Assembly: GCA_900110975.1 (NCBI GenBank) | Contig: FOFK01000004.1 | Location: 66,234-130,233 of the forward strand | Direction: 5' to 3' | Origin: Lachnospiraceae bacterium RM5 | GTDB lineage: Bacteria; Bacillota; Clostridia; Lachnospirales; Lachnospiraceae | DNA length: 64,000 bases | Part shown: in pieces, positions 16,346 through 24,428 of the stretch | Position numbering within the stretch: the first letter of the stretch is position 1 | Layout of the letters: each line of letters starts with the position of its first letter | Translations under genes and position numbers: made by a program | The notes under the pieces: generated by a model | Told to the model about the DNA's origin: nothing | The model's database searches: none | What the model saw: the letters and a program-made list of their open reading frames with translations, nothing else

Positions 16346-17086
16346 ATGAAAAAATTTAAAAATGTATCCATTCTTTTACCTACATTAAATGAAACATTTT
16401 CATTTATAAAAACTGTAGAGATAATATTGGATGAATGTAATCATAATGATATAGGTGAGTTTATTGCTATTGTATGCGAGAGGACAAAAGACGAAAGTAT
16501 TAAATGCATAAACAAAGCAAAAGAAATATCAGAAAAAAATGGTATTTCTTTTAAAATTTTATATCAGATAAAGCCTTTTGCTGGAGGAGCGGTACAAGAT
16601 GGGATGATGGAAGCTAGTAGTTCGCATACATTAATGATGGCTCCTGATTTAGAAACAGATCCTCATTCTGTAAAAGATTTTATTGAAATGAGTAAAAAAT
16701 ATCCAAATGATATGATTACTGCATCACGATGGAAAAGTAATAATAGTTTTGAAGGATATAATAAGATAAAATATGTTTTAAATTGGATATTTCAAAAATT
16801 TTTTTCATGGTTTTATGGTGTTAAATTGACAGATATAACGTTTGGATATAGATTAGCTCCGACAAAGCTTTTTAAAATAATTAATTGGGAAGAAGTTAAG
16901 CATCCGTTTTTTTTAGAAACATGTTTAAAACCAATTTGCCTTGGTGTTAAAATTCATGAGATACCTTCAGGTTGGAAAGCAAGAGAAGAAGGTGAATCTC
17001 AAAATTCTTTATTACAAACATTTAAATATTTAAAGATAGCATTTAAGGTTAAATTTGAAACAAAAGAAAAAATGTTGAAAAGATAG
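16346..17086 (+). CDS. GT2 glycosyltransferase, polyprenyl-phosphate sugar synthase-like
   Basis: A 246-residue family-2 transferase of the dolichol-phosphate-mannose synthase/CsbB type, with SILLPTLNE at the N-terminus, a metal-binding APDLETD segment and a DITFGYRLAP segment. No clear long membrane segment is present apart from a short aromatic stretch (IFQKFFSWFYG). It is the only glycosyltransferase of nucleotide-sugar type in the cassette, so it most likely loads the finished heptose onto undecaprenyl phosphate for export. ATG 16346 starts one base after the SDR stop; the longer frame from 16304 overlaps that gene and is unlikely. Confidence 0.72.
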   Translation: MKKFKNVSILLPTLNETFSFIKTVEIILDECNHNDIGEFIAIVCERTKDESIKCINKAKEISEKNGISFKILYQIKPFAGGAVQDGMMEASSSHTLMMAPDLETDPHSVKDFIEMSKKYPNDMITASRWKSNNSFEGYNKIKYVLNWIFQKFFSWFYGVKLTDITFGYRLAPTKLFKIINWEEVKHPFFLETCLKPICLGVKIHEIPSGWKAREEGESQNSLLQTFKYLKIAFKVKFETKEKMLKR

Positions 17087-17123
17087 TAAAAGAAAACATA
17101 ACGTTTTGAAAGAGTGGTTTAAG

Positions 17124-17774
17124 ATGAAGGATGAAAAGGAAATTATAGAAATAGTTAATGAACTTATTTTGCGATATCCAGTTCTTGAAAAAGATTTTGA
17201 TTCTATTATTGAAGCTTATGAATGTTTAAAAAAATCATATTTATCTGGTGGAAAGTTATTGTTAGCAGGTAATGGTGGGTCTGCAGCTGACTGTGAACAT
17301 ATTTCTGGAGAGTTAATGAAAAGTTTTAAAATTCCGAGAAAAATTGAATTGAATTTTTCAAAAAAATTAGTAGATATAGATGAAAAAATTGGTCAGGATC
17401 TATCGGAAAAATTAGAAAAAGGTTTGGTGACAATACCTTTGGTTTCTAATAAAGCATTAATAACAGCATATATAAATGATGTTGGTGCTGATAATATTTT
17501 TGCACAACAATTATTTGTACTTGGTGAAAAAAATGATGTTTTTCTTGCAATTTCAACATCAGGAAATAGTGAAAATATTATAAGGACAGTTGTAACAGCA
17601 AAAGCAATTGGTATGAAAGTTATTGGATTAACTGGTAAAGATGGTGGTAGACTAGCAAAAATGTCGGATATTTCTATTATAGCTCCAGAAATGGATACAT
17701 TTAAAATACAAGAATTACATTTGCCAATTTATCATTGTCTGTGTATGATGCTAGAAAAATATTTTTTTGGCTAA
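17124..17774 (+). CDS. gmhA: Sedoheptulose-7-phosphate isomerase
   Basis: A 216-residue SIS-domain protein that converts sedoheptulose 7-phosphate to D-glycero-D-manno-heptose 7-phosphate, the entry step of heptose synthesis. GNGGSAADCEHISGELMKSF and AISTSGNSENI are the family signatures, and LHLPIYHCLCMMLE lies near the end. The form carries an insertion around residues 70-110 (IPRKI to LVTIPLVSN), as in Gram-positive homologs. A TTG at 17106 is in frame, but ATG 17124 is the better start. It is placed last among the pathway genes; the second YfhO-type gene follows after 20 bases. Confidence 0.88.
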   Translation: MKDEKEIIEIVNELILRYPVLEKDFDSIIEAYECLKKSYLSGGKLLLAGNGGSAADCEHISGELMKSFKIPRKIELNFSKKLVDIDEKIGQDLSEKLEKGLVTIPLVSNKALITAYINDVGADNIFAQQLFVLGEKNDVFLAISTSGNSENIIRTVVTAKAIGMKVIGLTGKDGGRLAKMSDISIIAPEMDTFKIQELHLPIYHCLCMMLEKYFFG

Positions 17775-17794
17775 AAAATATTATTGAAGAGTTT

Positions 17795-20413
17795 ATGGGT
17801 AATATGCATAAAATAATAAAAAAAATTGAAAAAAAATACATTTATATATTAACCTTTATTATTCCACTTATCATTTTATATTATATTTTTAAGGTAAATA
17901 ATATCTATCCATTTGGAGAGTATGCCTATATAAAGGATGATACATTTTTTCAATATTATCCTTTCTTGAAGGGATTTGGTAATAATATAAAAAGTGGAAA
18001 TTTCTCGGATTATTCATGGAATATAGGATTAGGCAGCAATTATCTTGCGATATTTGCATATTATCTTGCAAGTCCGGTAAACTTTGTGAGCTTGTTATTT
18101 AAAAGTGATAATCTTATAGAGTGCTTTTATTTTATATGCTTTATTAAGATGGCGTTATCCGGTGTAACATTTGCATACTATTTAAGAAAAAAATATAATC
18201 ATAATGATTTAGTTATTGTATGCATCTCAATCTGTTATTCAATGTCATCATATATGTGTACATATGCCTATAATATAATGTGGCTTGATGCATTAGTTCT
18301 GTTTCCGCTAATAATACTTGGATTAGAAAGATTATTTGATGAAGGAAAACACAGGTTATATTTTTTTACATTAATGTTTTCAATAATCTCAAATTATTAT
18401 ATCTCAATAATTATCTGTATTTACCTTTGTATATATGTTGTTGGTTTATTTATTATAAATAAATCTGATTTCAAGGAAAAATTAAAAAGAATAAAAGATT
18501 TTATTATTTACTCACTTCTTGCAGGATTGTCTTCAATGTTTTTGATAATACCATCATTTTTAGCTTTAAGATTAACAGAGTCAGGAAGTAATAATTTTCC
18601 TACGAGAATTAAAATATATAATAGTTTTTCTGATTTGATGTTCAGACATCTTATGCTTGTGCCAAAAGGAATAGATGATTCTTATCCAAACTTATATTGT
18701 TCAGTTTTAGTTTTGATTACAATAACAGCGTATATATTAAATAACAAAATTGAATTAAAGAAAAAATTAGTAACATTATTTATGCTTTGTTTTATGCTTA
18801 TTAGTATGAATGTAAATATGCTTGATTATATATGGCATGGATTTCATTTTCCTAATTGTGTAGTAGCAAGGAATTCTTTTATTTATATTTTTATTTTATT
18901 AACAATTAGTTATGAAGCGGTATATAACATTAATGATTTGAAAAATATTTATTATATTATTTCTGTTGCTATTGCCGGAATGTTTGTATTGGTTTTATGG
19001 AAATTAAAAATTAATACAGGAGAATATGATGAAATAATAGTGTATTTATCAATGTTCTTTGTTGTTGTATATTCTGCAATGATTTTATTAATAAAACAAT
19101 TTTATAAATTTAGGAGTGTATTTTATTTATTAATTTTAATTGCATTATCATATGAACTCTTTGTAAATGCAAAGGATAATATTACACCATTAATATCAAA
19201 TAAAATGTTAAAAACAGATTGTAATATAAATGAGTTAATAAATAAATCAGATAAGTCTCAAAATGATTCGTTTGGCAGAATTTATAAGGATAGTATAGTG
19301 CTGGATGATAATCTCTCAGAAAAAGATGGATATTATGGCATTTCAGTTTTTTCTTCAACTGCTAATAGTGGTGTGACAGATTTCTATAAAGCCTGTGGTA
19401 TGGAGTGCTTTACAAATATATATGGAATTAACGGAATTACGCCGTTTTTCAGAAGTCTTATGGATGTTGAATATATATACAGCCAGGATAATAATTTAGA
19501 TATCACTGATTTTGAGAAGGAAGCTAATGAATTAGTATTATCAGACGAAGAAAAATATAGTTTATATCAAAATAAATATCCTTTATCTTTAGGTTTTTTA
19601 ATTGATTCAAAAATAGATAAAGCTATAAATTTAGGTGAAGATGTCTTTAAAAATATTAATGACTTATATATTGCATTATCCGGTGATTTTGATGAATTGT
19701 ATGAAAAGATTGATGTAAAGAAATCTGATGGTAGAAGTATTAAGAATAATGCAGATGCAAATTATAAGACAAATGATAAAAAAAGTTATGATTACATTTT
19801 AAATATAGATAAAGATGGAAGTGTTTATGTTAATGTAAATAATAATATATATATTTCGTCATTAAATATTTATATTGAGCGTGATGGTGAAGAATTTATA
19901 TCATATAGCGAAAATTATGTAAGATATCCTTATAATACAAAAATTTCTAACTTGAAAAAAGGCGATAAAATATATATTGGTACAGAGGTTGTGGAGAATC
20001 ATAAAAAGGATTATGATCTTTATGCATATTATGATAAAAATATATCTATGGAAAAATTATATGATAATTTAAAAGATGGATTTTTAAATATCAGGGAATT
20101 TAAGGATGGATATGTTAAAGGCAGTGTAAATGCAAAGGATAATGGATATCTATTCACAACCATACCATATGATCAGGGGTGGAAAGTATATATTGATGGA
20201 AAAGAAGTAAAGACAGAAAAAATGTTTAATGCCTTTTTGACATTTAAAATGAAAAAAGGAAATCATGATATTGTCATGAAATATAGTGCACCCGGAAAAA
20301 TCATAGGTTTAATTATATCTCTTTTAGCGATTATTGCATATATTATTCTTGAAGTGTATAAAGCAAAGAAATTTGATAATGTAATGAAAAATGATGATTA
20401 TTCCGGTGAATAA
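17795..20413 (+). CDS. YfhO-family membrane protein, GT-C-type glycosyltransferase candidate (copy 2)
   Basis: An 872-residue paralog of the protein at 7647-10286. It has the same N-terminal FKVNNIYPFGEYAYIKDD, multiple membrane helices up to about residue 440, a beta-rich extracytoplasmic part, and a nearly superimposable end (LYDNLKDGFLNI, IPYDQGWKVYIDGKEVKTEK). The two genes also share a DNA stretch around 10096 and 20213. ATG 17795 is chosen; ATG 17804 is also possible. With the GT2 gene it would form a CsbB/YfhO-like pair. The acceptor could be a teichoic-acid-type polymer or a protein; the sequence does not decide. Confidence 0.78.
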   Translation: MGNMHKIIKKIEKKYIYILTFIIPLIILYYIFKVNNIYPFGEYAYIKDDTFFQYYPFLKGFGNNIKSGNFSDYSWNIGLGSNYLAIFAYYLASPVNFVSLLFKSDNLIECFYFICFIKMALSGVTFAYYLRKKYNHNDLVIVCISICYSMSSYMCTYAYNIMWLDALVLFPLIILGLERLFDEGKHRLYFFTLMFSIISNYYISIIICIYLCIYVVGLFIINKSDFKEKLKRIKDFIIYSLLAGLSSMFLIIPSFLALRLTESGSNNFPTRIKIYNSFSDLMFRHLMLVPKGIDDSYPNLYCSVLVLITITAYILNNKIELKKKLVTLFMLCFMLISMNVNMLDYIWHGFHFPNCVVARNSFIYIFILLTISYEAVYNINDLKNIYYIISVAIAGMFVLVLWKLKINTGEYDEIIVYLSMFFVVVYSAMILLIKQFYKFRSVFYLLILIALSYELFVNAKDNITPLISNKMLKTDCNINELINKSDKSQNDSFGRIYKDSIVLDDNLSEKDGYYGISVFSSTANSGVTDFYKACGMECFTNIYGINGITPFFRSLMDVEYIYSQDNNLDITDFEKEANELVLSDEEKYSLYQNKYPLSLGFLIDSKIDKAINLGEDVFKNINDLYIALSGDFDELYEKIDVKKSDGRSIKNNADANYKTNDKKSYDYILNIDKDGSVYVNVNNNIYISSLNIYIERDGEEFISYSENYVRYPYNTKISNLKKGDKIYIGTEVVENHKKDYDLYAYYDKNISMEKLYDNLKDGFLNIREFKDGYVKGSVNAKDNGYLFTTIPYDQGWKVYIDGKEVKTEKMFNAFLTFKMKKGNHDIVMKYSAPGKIIGLIISLLAIIAYIILEVYKAKKFDNVMKNDDYSGE

Positions 20414-20428
20414 TCAGAAAAAATAAAA

Positions 20429-20499
20429 AAGCGTAGCAGATATCATTTTAAAGTTCAAGAGAAATACTCAGAACTTGTTAAGAAATATCTGTTACGCTT
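20429..20499. terminator. Bidirectional inverted repeat between convergent genes
   Basis: A 15-base arm (20429-20443) pairs with 20485-20499 with one mismatch, and an inner AGTTC/GAACT pair extends the structure. An A-run precedes and short T-runs follow, so it can serve both the YfhO-type gene and the convergent hslO gene. Confidence 0.65.
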
Positions 20500-20538
20500 A
20501 AGTTTTGTAAGTTATTTTTGTTATATTTACTAGTATAT

Positions 20539-21414
20539 CTATTTATTATTCAATAAATTTTTTAATTCATCTACACTAAGAGTATATTTTTTATTACAGA
20601 AGTGGCAGGAAACTTCCACTTCTTTATTTTCATTTATCATTTCTTCAAGGTCATTTTTTCCAATGGCTGCAATGGCATTTTCTATACGTTCTTTTGAGCA
20701 GTCGCAGACAAAATCAACATTGATTGTATCGAGTATTACAGGATTTAAATTTTCAAGTACCTTGTTTAATATATCTTTTGTTGTAAGACCTTCTTCAAGT
20801 AATGCTGTGATAGAAGTGATATTTTTAAGGTTTTCTTCTAAAATGTCTATGGTTTTTTCTGAGGCATTAGGCATAAGCTGGATAATGAAACCACCTGCCT
20901 GTTTGATGGAACAGTCAGTATCAACAAGAACGCCAAGTGCTACGGCAGATGGAGTCTGCTCTGATGTTGCAAAATAGTATGTAAGATCTTCTGCAACTTC
21001 GCTGGTTGTAAGATTTATAGTACTTGTATATGGTTCTTTTAATCCTAAATCTTTGATGACGGTAAGAGTTCCATAGCCTATTGCACCGCCAACATCTAAT
21101 TTATTAAGATAATTAAGCTCCATGTTAACATAAGGATTTCCAACATAACCTTTAACAATTCCTTTTGAATCAGCACAAACCGTAACTCCGTTAATTGGTC
21201 CGTCACCTTTGAAAATCAGAGTAAGTCTGTCATCTTCACCTTTCATCATTACACCCATCATTGATGCACCAAGTAAGCTTCTGCCAAGAGCTGCAGACGC
21301 AAGTGGAGTAAGGTTATGATAACCTTTTGCCTTTTCTATTAAATTTTTTCCTGAAATTGCAAATGCTCTGATTTCATTATCAGCAGCAGATGCTCTTAAG
21401 ATATGATCCTTCAT
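20539..21414 (-). CDS. hslO: Redox-regulated chaperone Hsp33
   Basis: A 291-residue holdase activated by oxidative unfolding. The zinc-binding cysteines near the C-terminus are CDC and CHFC, separated by about 28 residues, as in Hsp33. The body has AALGRSLLGASMMGVMMKG and GGFIIQLMP, both typical. I start it at the ATG at 21412-21414 because the upstream complement contains AAGGGA six bases before it; the longer frame (from 21483) adds 23 residues without support. A methyltransferase gene precedes it on the same strand. Confidence 0.92.
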   Translation of the reverse strand: MKDHILRASAADNEIRAFAISGKNLIEKAKGYHNLTPLASAALGRSLLGASMMGVMMKGEDDRLTLIFKGDGPINGVTVCADSKGIVKGYVGNPYVNMELNYLNKLDVGGAIGYGTLTVIKDLGLKEPYTSTINLTTSEVAEDLTYYFATSEQTPSAVALGVLVDTDCSIKQAGGFIIQLMPNASEKTIDILEENLKNITSITALLEEGLTTKDILNKVLENLNPVILDTINVDFVCDCSKERIENAIAAIGKNDLEEMINENKEVEVSCHFCNKKYTLSVDELKNLLNNK

Positions 21415-21520
21415 TTTATATCCCTTCGTTTTTAAATTTTCATATATGCCTTGTATCTGGTAAATCAATGCTTTAACAGGCATTGGCTTTTAAATAATAT
21501 AACAACTAATACAGTTATCA

Positions 21521-22273
21521 TTATTTCCCGCGTTCTCTTGCAATGATACATATACGCTCAGAAGTATCTTTAACAGCATCTTTTGTAAATGCATCGTAGG
21601 CACATAAAAATTCCATGCCTGCAAGAGTTAGAAAATCTTTTATTTCGTCTAAAGAATATGCCCTTTGTGTATGTCTTTCAAAATGTTTTTCAAAAAGATT
21701 TTCATCCTTGCATTTTAAAAATAAAGTAAGGTCATATTCATTTATAAATTCCTCTTCATCATAGTAATTTTCCCAGATAAAACTGCAGTCATCCCTGTTC
21801 TCTGCAATAACACATTCACCAATAGATTTATATTTATAATCTGTATTTAAATCAAAAATAAATATACCTTTAGGATCAAGGTAATTATTCACAAGTTTAA
21901 AGACATGTATTAGCTCATCTGAATCTAAAATATAATTCATGGAATCACAGGTTGATATAATGGCTTTAACCGTACCATAAAGCTCAAATTCTCGCATATC
22001 CTGATTTAAGTATAAAGTATTTGAATTGTTAGCGATACTTTTATTTCTTGCAATATCAAGCATATCTGTTGATAAATCAATACCTATCATATCAAAGCCC
22101 TTTTTTGAAAGAAGCTCTGTTAAGGTTCCACTTCCACATCCGAGGTCTGTAACAAGACCATCTTCTATGCCATATTCTTTTAAAAGACTGACAATGTATT
22201 TGCACCATTTTTCATATGGAACATTATCCATAAGTTCATCATATACTTTTGCAAAATCAGAATATTCTATCAT
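21521..22273 (-). CDS. Class I SAM-dependent methyltransferase
   Basis: A 250-residue protein beginning MIEYSDFAKVYDELMDNVPY, with the SAM-binding motif VTDLGCGSGTLTELL, the acidic motif II GIDLSTDML and FDLNTDYKY downstream. It belongs to the Ubie/YqeM-like group that often sits beside chaperone or translation genes in Clostridia. The start at 22271-22273 has GGTGA about 7 bases upstream; ATGs at 22285 and 22318 are in frame but less likely. The substrate cannot be read from the sequence. It is cotranscribed with hslO after about 105 bases. Confidence 0.78.
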   Translation of the reverse strand: MIEYSDFAKVYDELMDNVPYEKWCKYIVSLLKEYGIEDGLVTDLGCGSGTLTELLSKKGFDMIGIDLSTDMLDIARNKSIANNSNTLYLNQDMREFELYGTVKAIISTCDSMNYILDSDELIHVFKLVNNYLDPKGIFIFDLNTDYKYKSIGECVIAENRDDCSFIWENYYDEEEFINEYDLTLFLKCKDENLFEKHFERHTQRAYSLDEIKDFLTLAGMEFLCAYDAFTKDAVKDTSERICIIARERGK

Positions 22274-22394
22274 ATATTTCACCATAAAATCTACTGCGTT
22301 TTTTATCACCTTAAACATACTACATTATTTTATTTAAAAGTGCAATAAAGGAATATAAAATTATATTTTAAATACTTATGATATGTACTATTTA

Positions 22395-22423
22395 TTGATT
22401 TTTACATAGGATAAGCGTATAAT
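22395..22423 (+). promoter_or_regulatory. Sigma-A-type promoter upstream of the 22531 gene
   Basis: TTGATT (22395-22400) and TATAAT (22418-22423) are separated by exactly 17 bases, a near-consensus vegetative promoter. Transcription would start near 22430, giving a leader of about 100 bases. Confidence 0.7.
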
Positions 22424-22530
22424 TTTTTTGTGAATAATTGCGAAAAATATTATAGAAAACATTATAAAAATTTAGACGAAAAATAGTGTCGTGATAATAT
22501 AAAAAATCAAAAGGACAGTTGAAAAAATTA

Positions 22531-23520
22531 ATGAAAAATAATTATATATACACCCGAATAAGAAGAATAGCTTTATTTAATATAATAGTTGGATTTGCCA
22601 TTGCATTAATTATAGGAATTGTGGTTTATCTGATTCCTTTTAAAGAAATATTAAACCCTAAAAATATATCAATGATAAGTTCAGCTGCATCTTCATATGA
22701 ATCCGGTATGAGATTTGTAGAGGTCAATGTAAAAGGCGCGAAATATACAGGATATGATTATAAAGAACAGGGAAAAGTTAAAGGACATTATTATTATTAC
22801 CTGGTAAATAATACCTGTGTTTTTATTTTGAAAAAGGCAGAAAAAAATGATAGTCAGGAAGGAATTTTAAGCAGCAAAAACATACAATGCAGATTAAAAA
22901 CATATGATAAAACTGATAAAAAAATGATGAAAAAATTTGCAGATGATATTGGCTGGGAATATACAAATTTAGAAAAAATCGCACCGGATATTATAATTGA
23001 TGAACTGGCATATCATAGAAATCTTTATTATTATATGTCAATTGCAGTGGGGCTTATTTTTTTATTTTGTATAACAATTATTGTAATAAATATATTATTT
23101 ATTTTTTGCCCATGGCTATATCCCTATCTTGTATCATTTATCAGGCTTGCGGGTAATAAGAAACAGGAAGTTTTGCTGGTAAATGAAGAGATAGAAAATG
23201 ATGTTATTTTGAAAAATAAAAATATGATTGTGACAAAGCATTACTTTATTGTTTTTAATAATTTTAAAATAGATATTGCTCCTTTGAATAAAATTATATG
23301 GGTGTATAAAAAAGAAATCAGCAGATTTGGTTTTTGGAAGAATAAATATACTATGAATATTTTATGTAAGAAGGGAATGCATATTGTTATTGATAAAGCA
23401 GGGCTTGAAAAAACTGATGATATGATTGATTTTTTCAGGGAAAATTATCCTAATATCATGGTTGGATATAGTGCTATAAACAAAAAGAAAGCAAAAAAAA
23501 TGTTGGAAAAACATAAATAA
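22531..23520 (+). CDS. Membrane protein of unknown function
   Basis: A 329-residue protein with one membrane segment near the N-terminus (IVGFAIALIIGIVVYLI) and another around residues 175-200 (SIAVGLIFLFCITIIVINILFIF in two parts). The extracytoplasmic domain between them includes a GYDYKEQGKVKGHYYYYLV stretch. The C-terminal about 120 residues are soluble and probably cytoplasmic, possibly PH-like. I do not recognise the family. An in-frame TTG lies at 22519; AAGGA at 22511-22515 fits neither start well. A good promoter lies upstream and a PHP gene follows after 18 bases. Confidence 0.6.
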   Translation: MKNNYIYTRIRRIALFNIIVGFAIALIIGIVVYLIPFKEILNPKNISMISSAASSYESGMRFVEVNVKGAKYTGYDYKEQGKVKGHYYYYLVNNTCVFILKKAEKNDSQEGILSSKNIQCRLKTYDKTDKKMMKKFADDIGWEYTNLEKIAPDIIIDELAYHRNLYYYMSIAVGLIFLFCITIIVINILFIFCPWLYPYLVSFIRLAGNKKQEVLLVNEEIENDVILKNKNMIVTKHYFIVFNNFKIDIAPLNKIIWVYKKEISRFGFWKNKYTMNILCKKGMHIVIDKAGLEKTDDMIDFFRENYPNIMVGYSAINKKKAKKMLEKHK

Positions 23521-23538
23521 ATTTTATGTGAGGTATAT

Positions 23539-24297
23539 ATGAGTACTCTTTTAGAAAAAAATAATTTTATTAACAGAATGGATTTTCATACACATACAAT
23601 AGCAAGCGGACATGCAAAAGACACTATAGAAGTTATGATAGATTCAGCTATAGATAAAGGTTTAGTTTACTATGGTATTACGGATCATGCCAAGACCATG
23701 CCGGGTACGGAGGGTGAAGAGTATTTTAGAAATTTAAAAAATATTAAAGATAAATATAAAATTTATGCTAAAGAAAAAAATTTAAAACTTTACTTTGGCG
23801 TGGAATTAAATATTATCGGATATGATGGAAAAGTTGATATGGATAATAATCTTCTTAGTGAAATGGATATTGTTATTGCTAGTATCCATCCTGATATAGG
23901 TTATCTTGCAGGTTCAAAAAAAGAAAATACTAATGCCTATATTAAAGCAATGGAGAATCCTTATGTTGATATAATAGGACATCCTGATGATGGAAGATTA
24001 GAAGTTGATTATGAGGAATTTGTTAAAAATGCAAAAAGAACAAATACTCTTATTGAGGTAAATAACAGTTCATTAAATCCAAATGGTTTCAGGGTAAATA
24101 CAGTGCAAAACTCCATGACTATATTAAAACTTTGTGAGAAATATGGTGTATCAATTGTTATTGGAAGTGATGCACACAGAAGAGAAGATATTGCAGGATG
24201 CGAAAGATCGCTTGATGTAATTATGAAAACAAATTTCCCTGATGAGCTTGTATTTAATAAAAATTTTAATCTTATAACCAAGCGGAATATTAAATAA
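23539..24297 (+). CDS. PHP-domain phosphatase (YcdX-like)
   Basis: A 252-residue metal-dependent hydrolase of the PHP family. Metal ligands are visible in MDFHTHTIASGHA, YYGITDHAK, FGVELNI, IASIHPDIG, IIGHPDDGR and IGSDAHRREDI, which is the full set expected for a trinuclear zinc phosphatase similar to E. coli YcdX. Histidinol phosphatases share the fold but lack some of these. It follows the preceding membrane protein gene by 18 bases, likely in one operon. The natural substrate is not known. Confidence 0.85.
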   Translation: MSTLLEKNNFINRMDFHTHTIASGHAKDTIEVMIDSAIDKGLVYYGITDHAKTMPGTEGEEYFRNLKNIKDKYKIYAKEKNLKLYFGVELNIIGYDGKVDMDNNLLSEMDIVIASIHPDIGYLAGSKKENTNAYIKAMENPYVDIIGHPDDGRLEVDYEEFVKNAKRTNTLIEVNNSSLNPNGFRVNTVQNSMTILKLCEKYGVSIVIGSDAHRREDIAGCERSLDVIMKTNFPDELVFNKNFNLITKRNIK

Positions 24298-24333
24298 AAA
24301 ATAATAAATTAAAAATACAAAATAAAAAAATAG

Positions 24334-24362
24334 TTTACAAGTAAAAAAAATTGTAGTATATT
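24334..24362 (+). promoter_or_regulatory. Sigma-A-type promoter for gltBD
   Basis: TTTACA (24334-24339) and TATATT (24357-24362) are spaced by exactly 17 bases. Transcription would begin near 24369, about 60 bases before the gltB ATG. Confidence 0.65.
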
Positions 24363-24428
24363 TTTTAGCAAGATTTGTGTATTTGTTTTGCACAATGAAT
24401 TTAAAGTTTAATAGAAAGAGGGATGCAC

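Noticed and set aside
7593..20499. Prophage or insertion-sequence origin of the glycan cassette
   Set aside because: No integrase, transposase, att-like direct repeats or phage genes are visible at either end.
20539..22337. Plus-strand frames opposite hslO and the methyltransferase
   Set aside because: Low-complexity shadow translations of well-supported minus-strand genes.
2322..23520. Homology between the unknown membrane proteins at 2322 and 22531
   Set aside because: Both are about 330 residues with paired membrane segments, but the layout and sequence do not match on reading.
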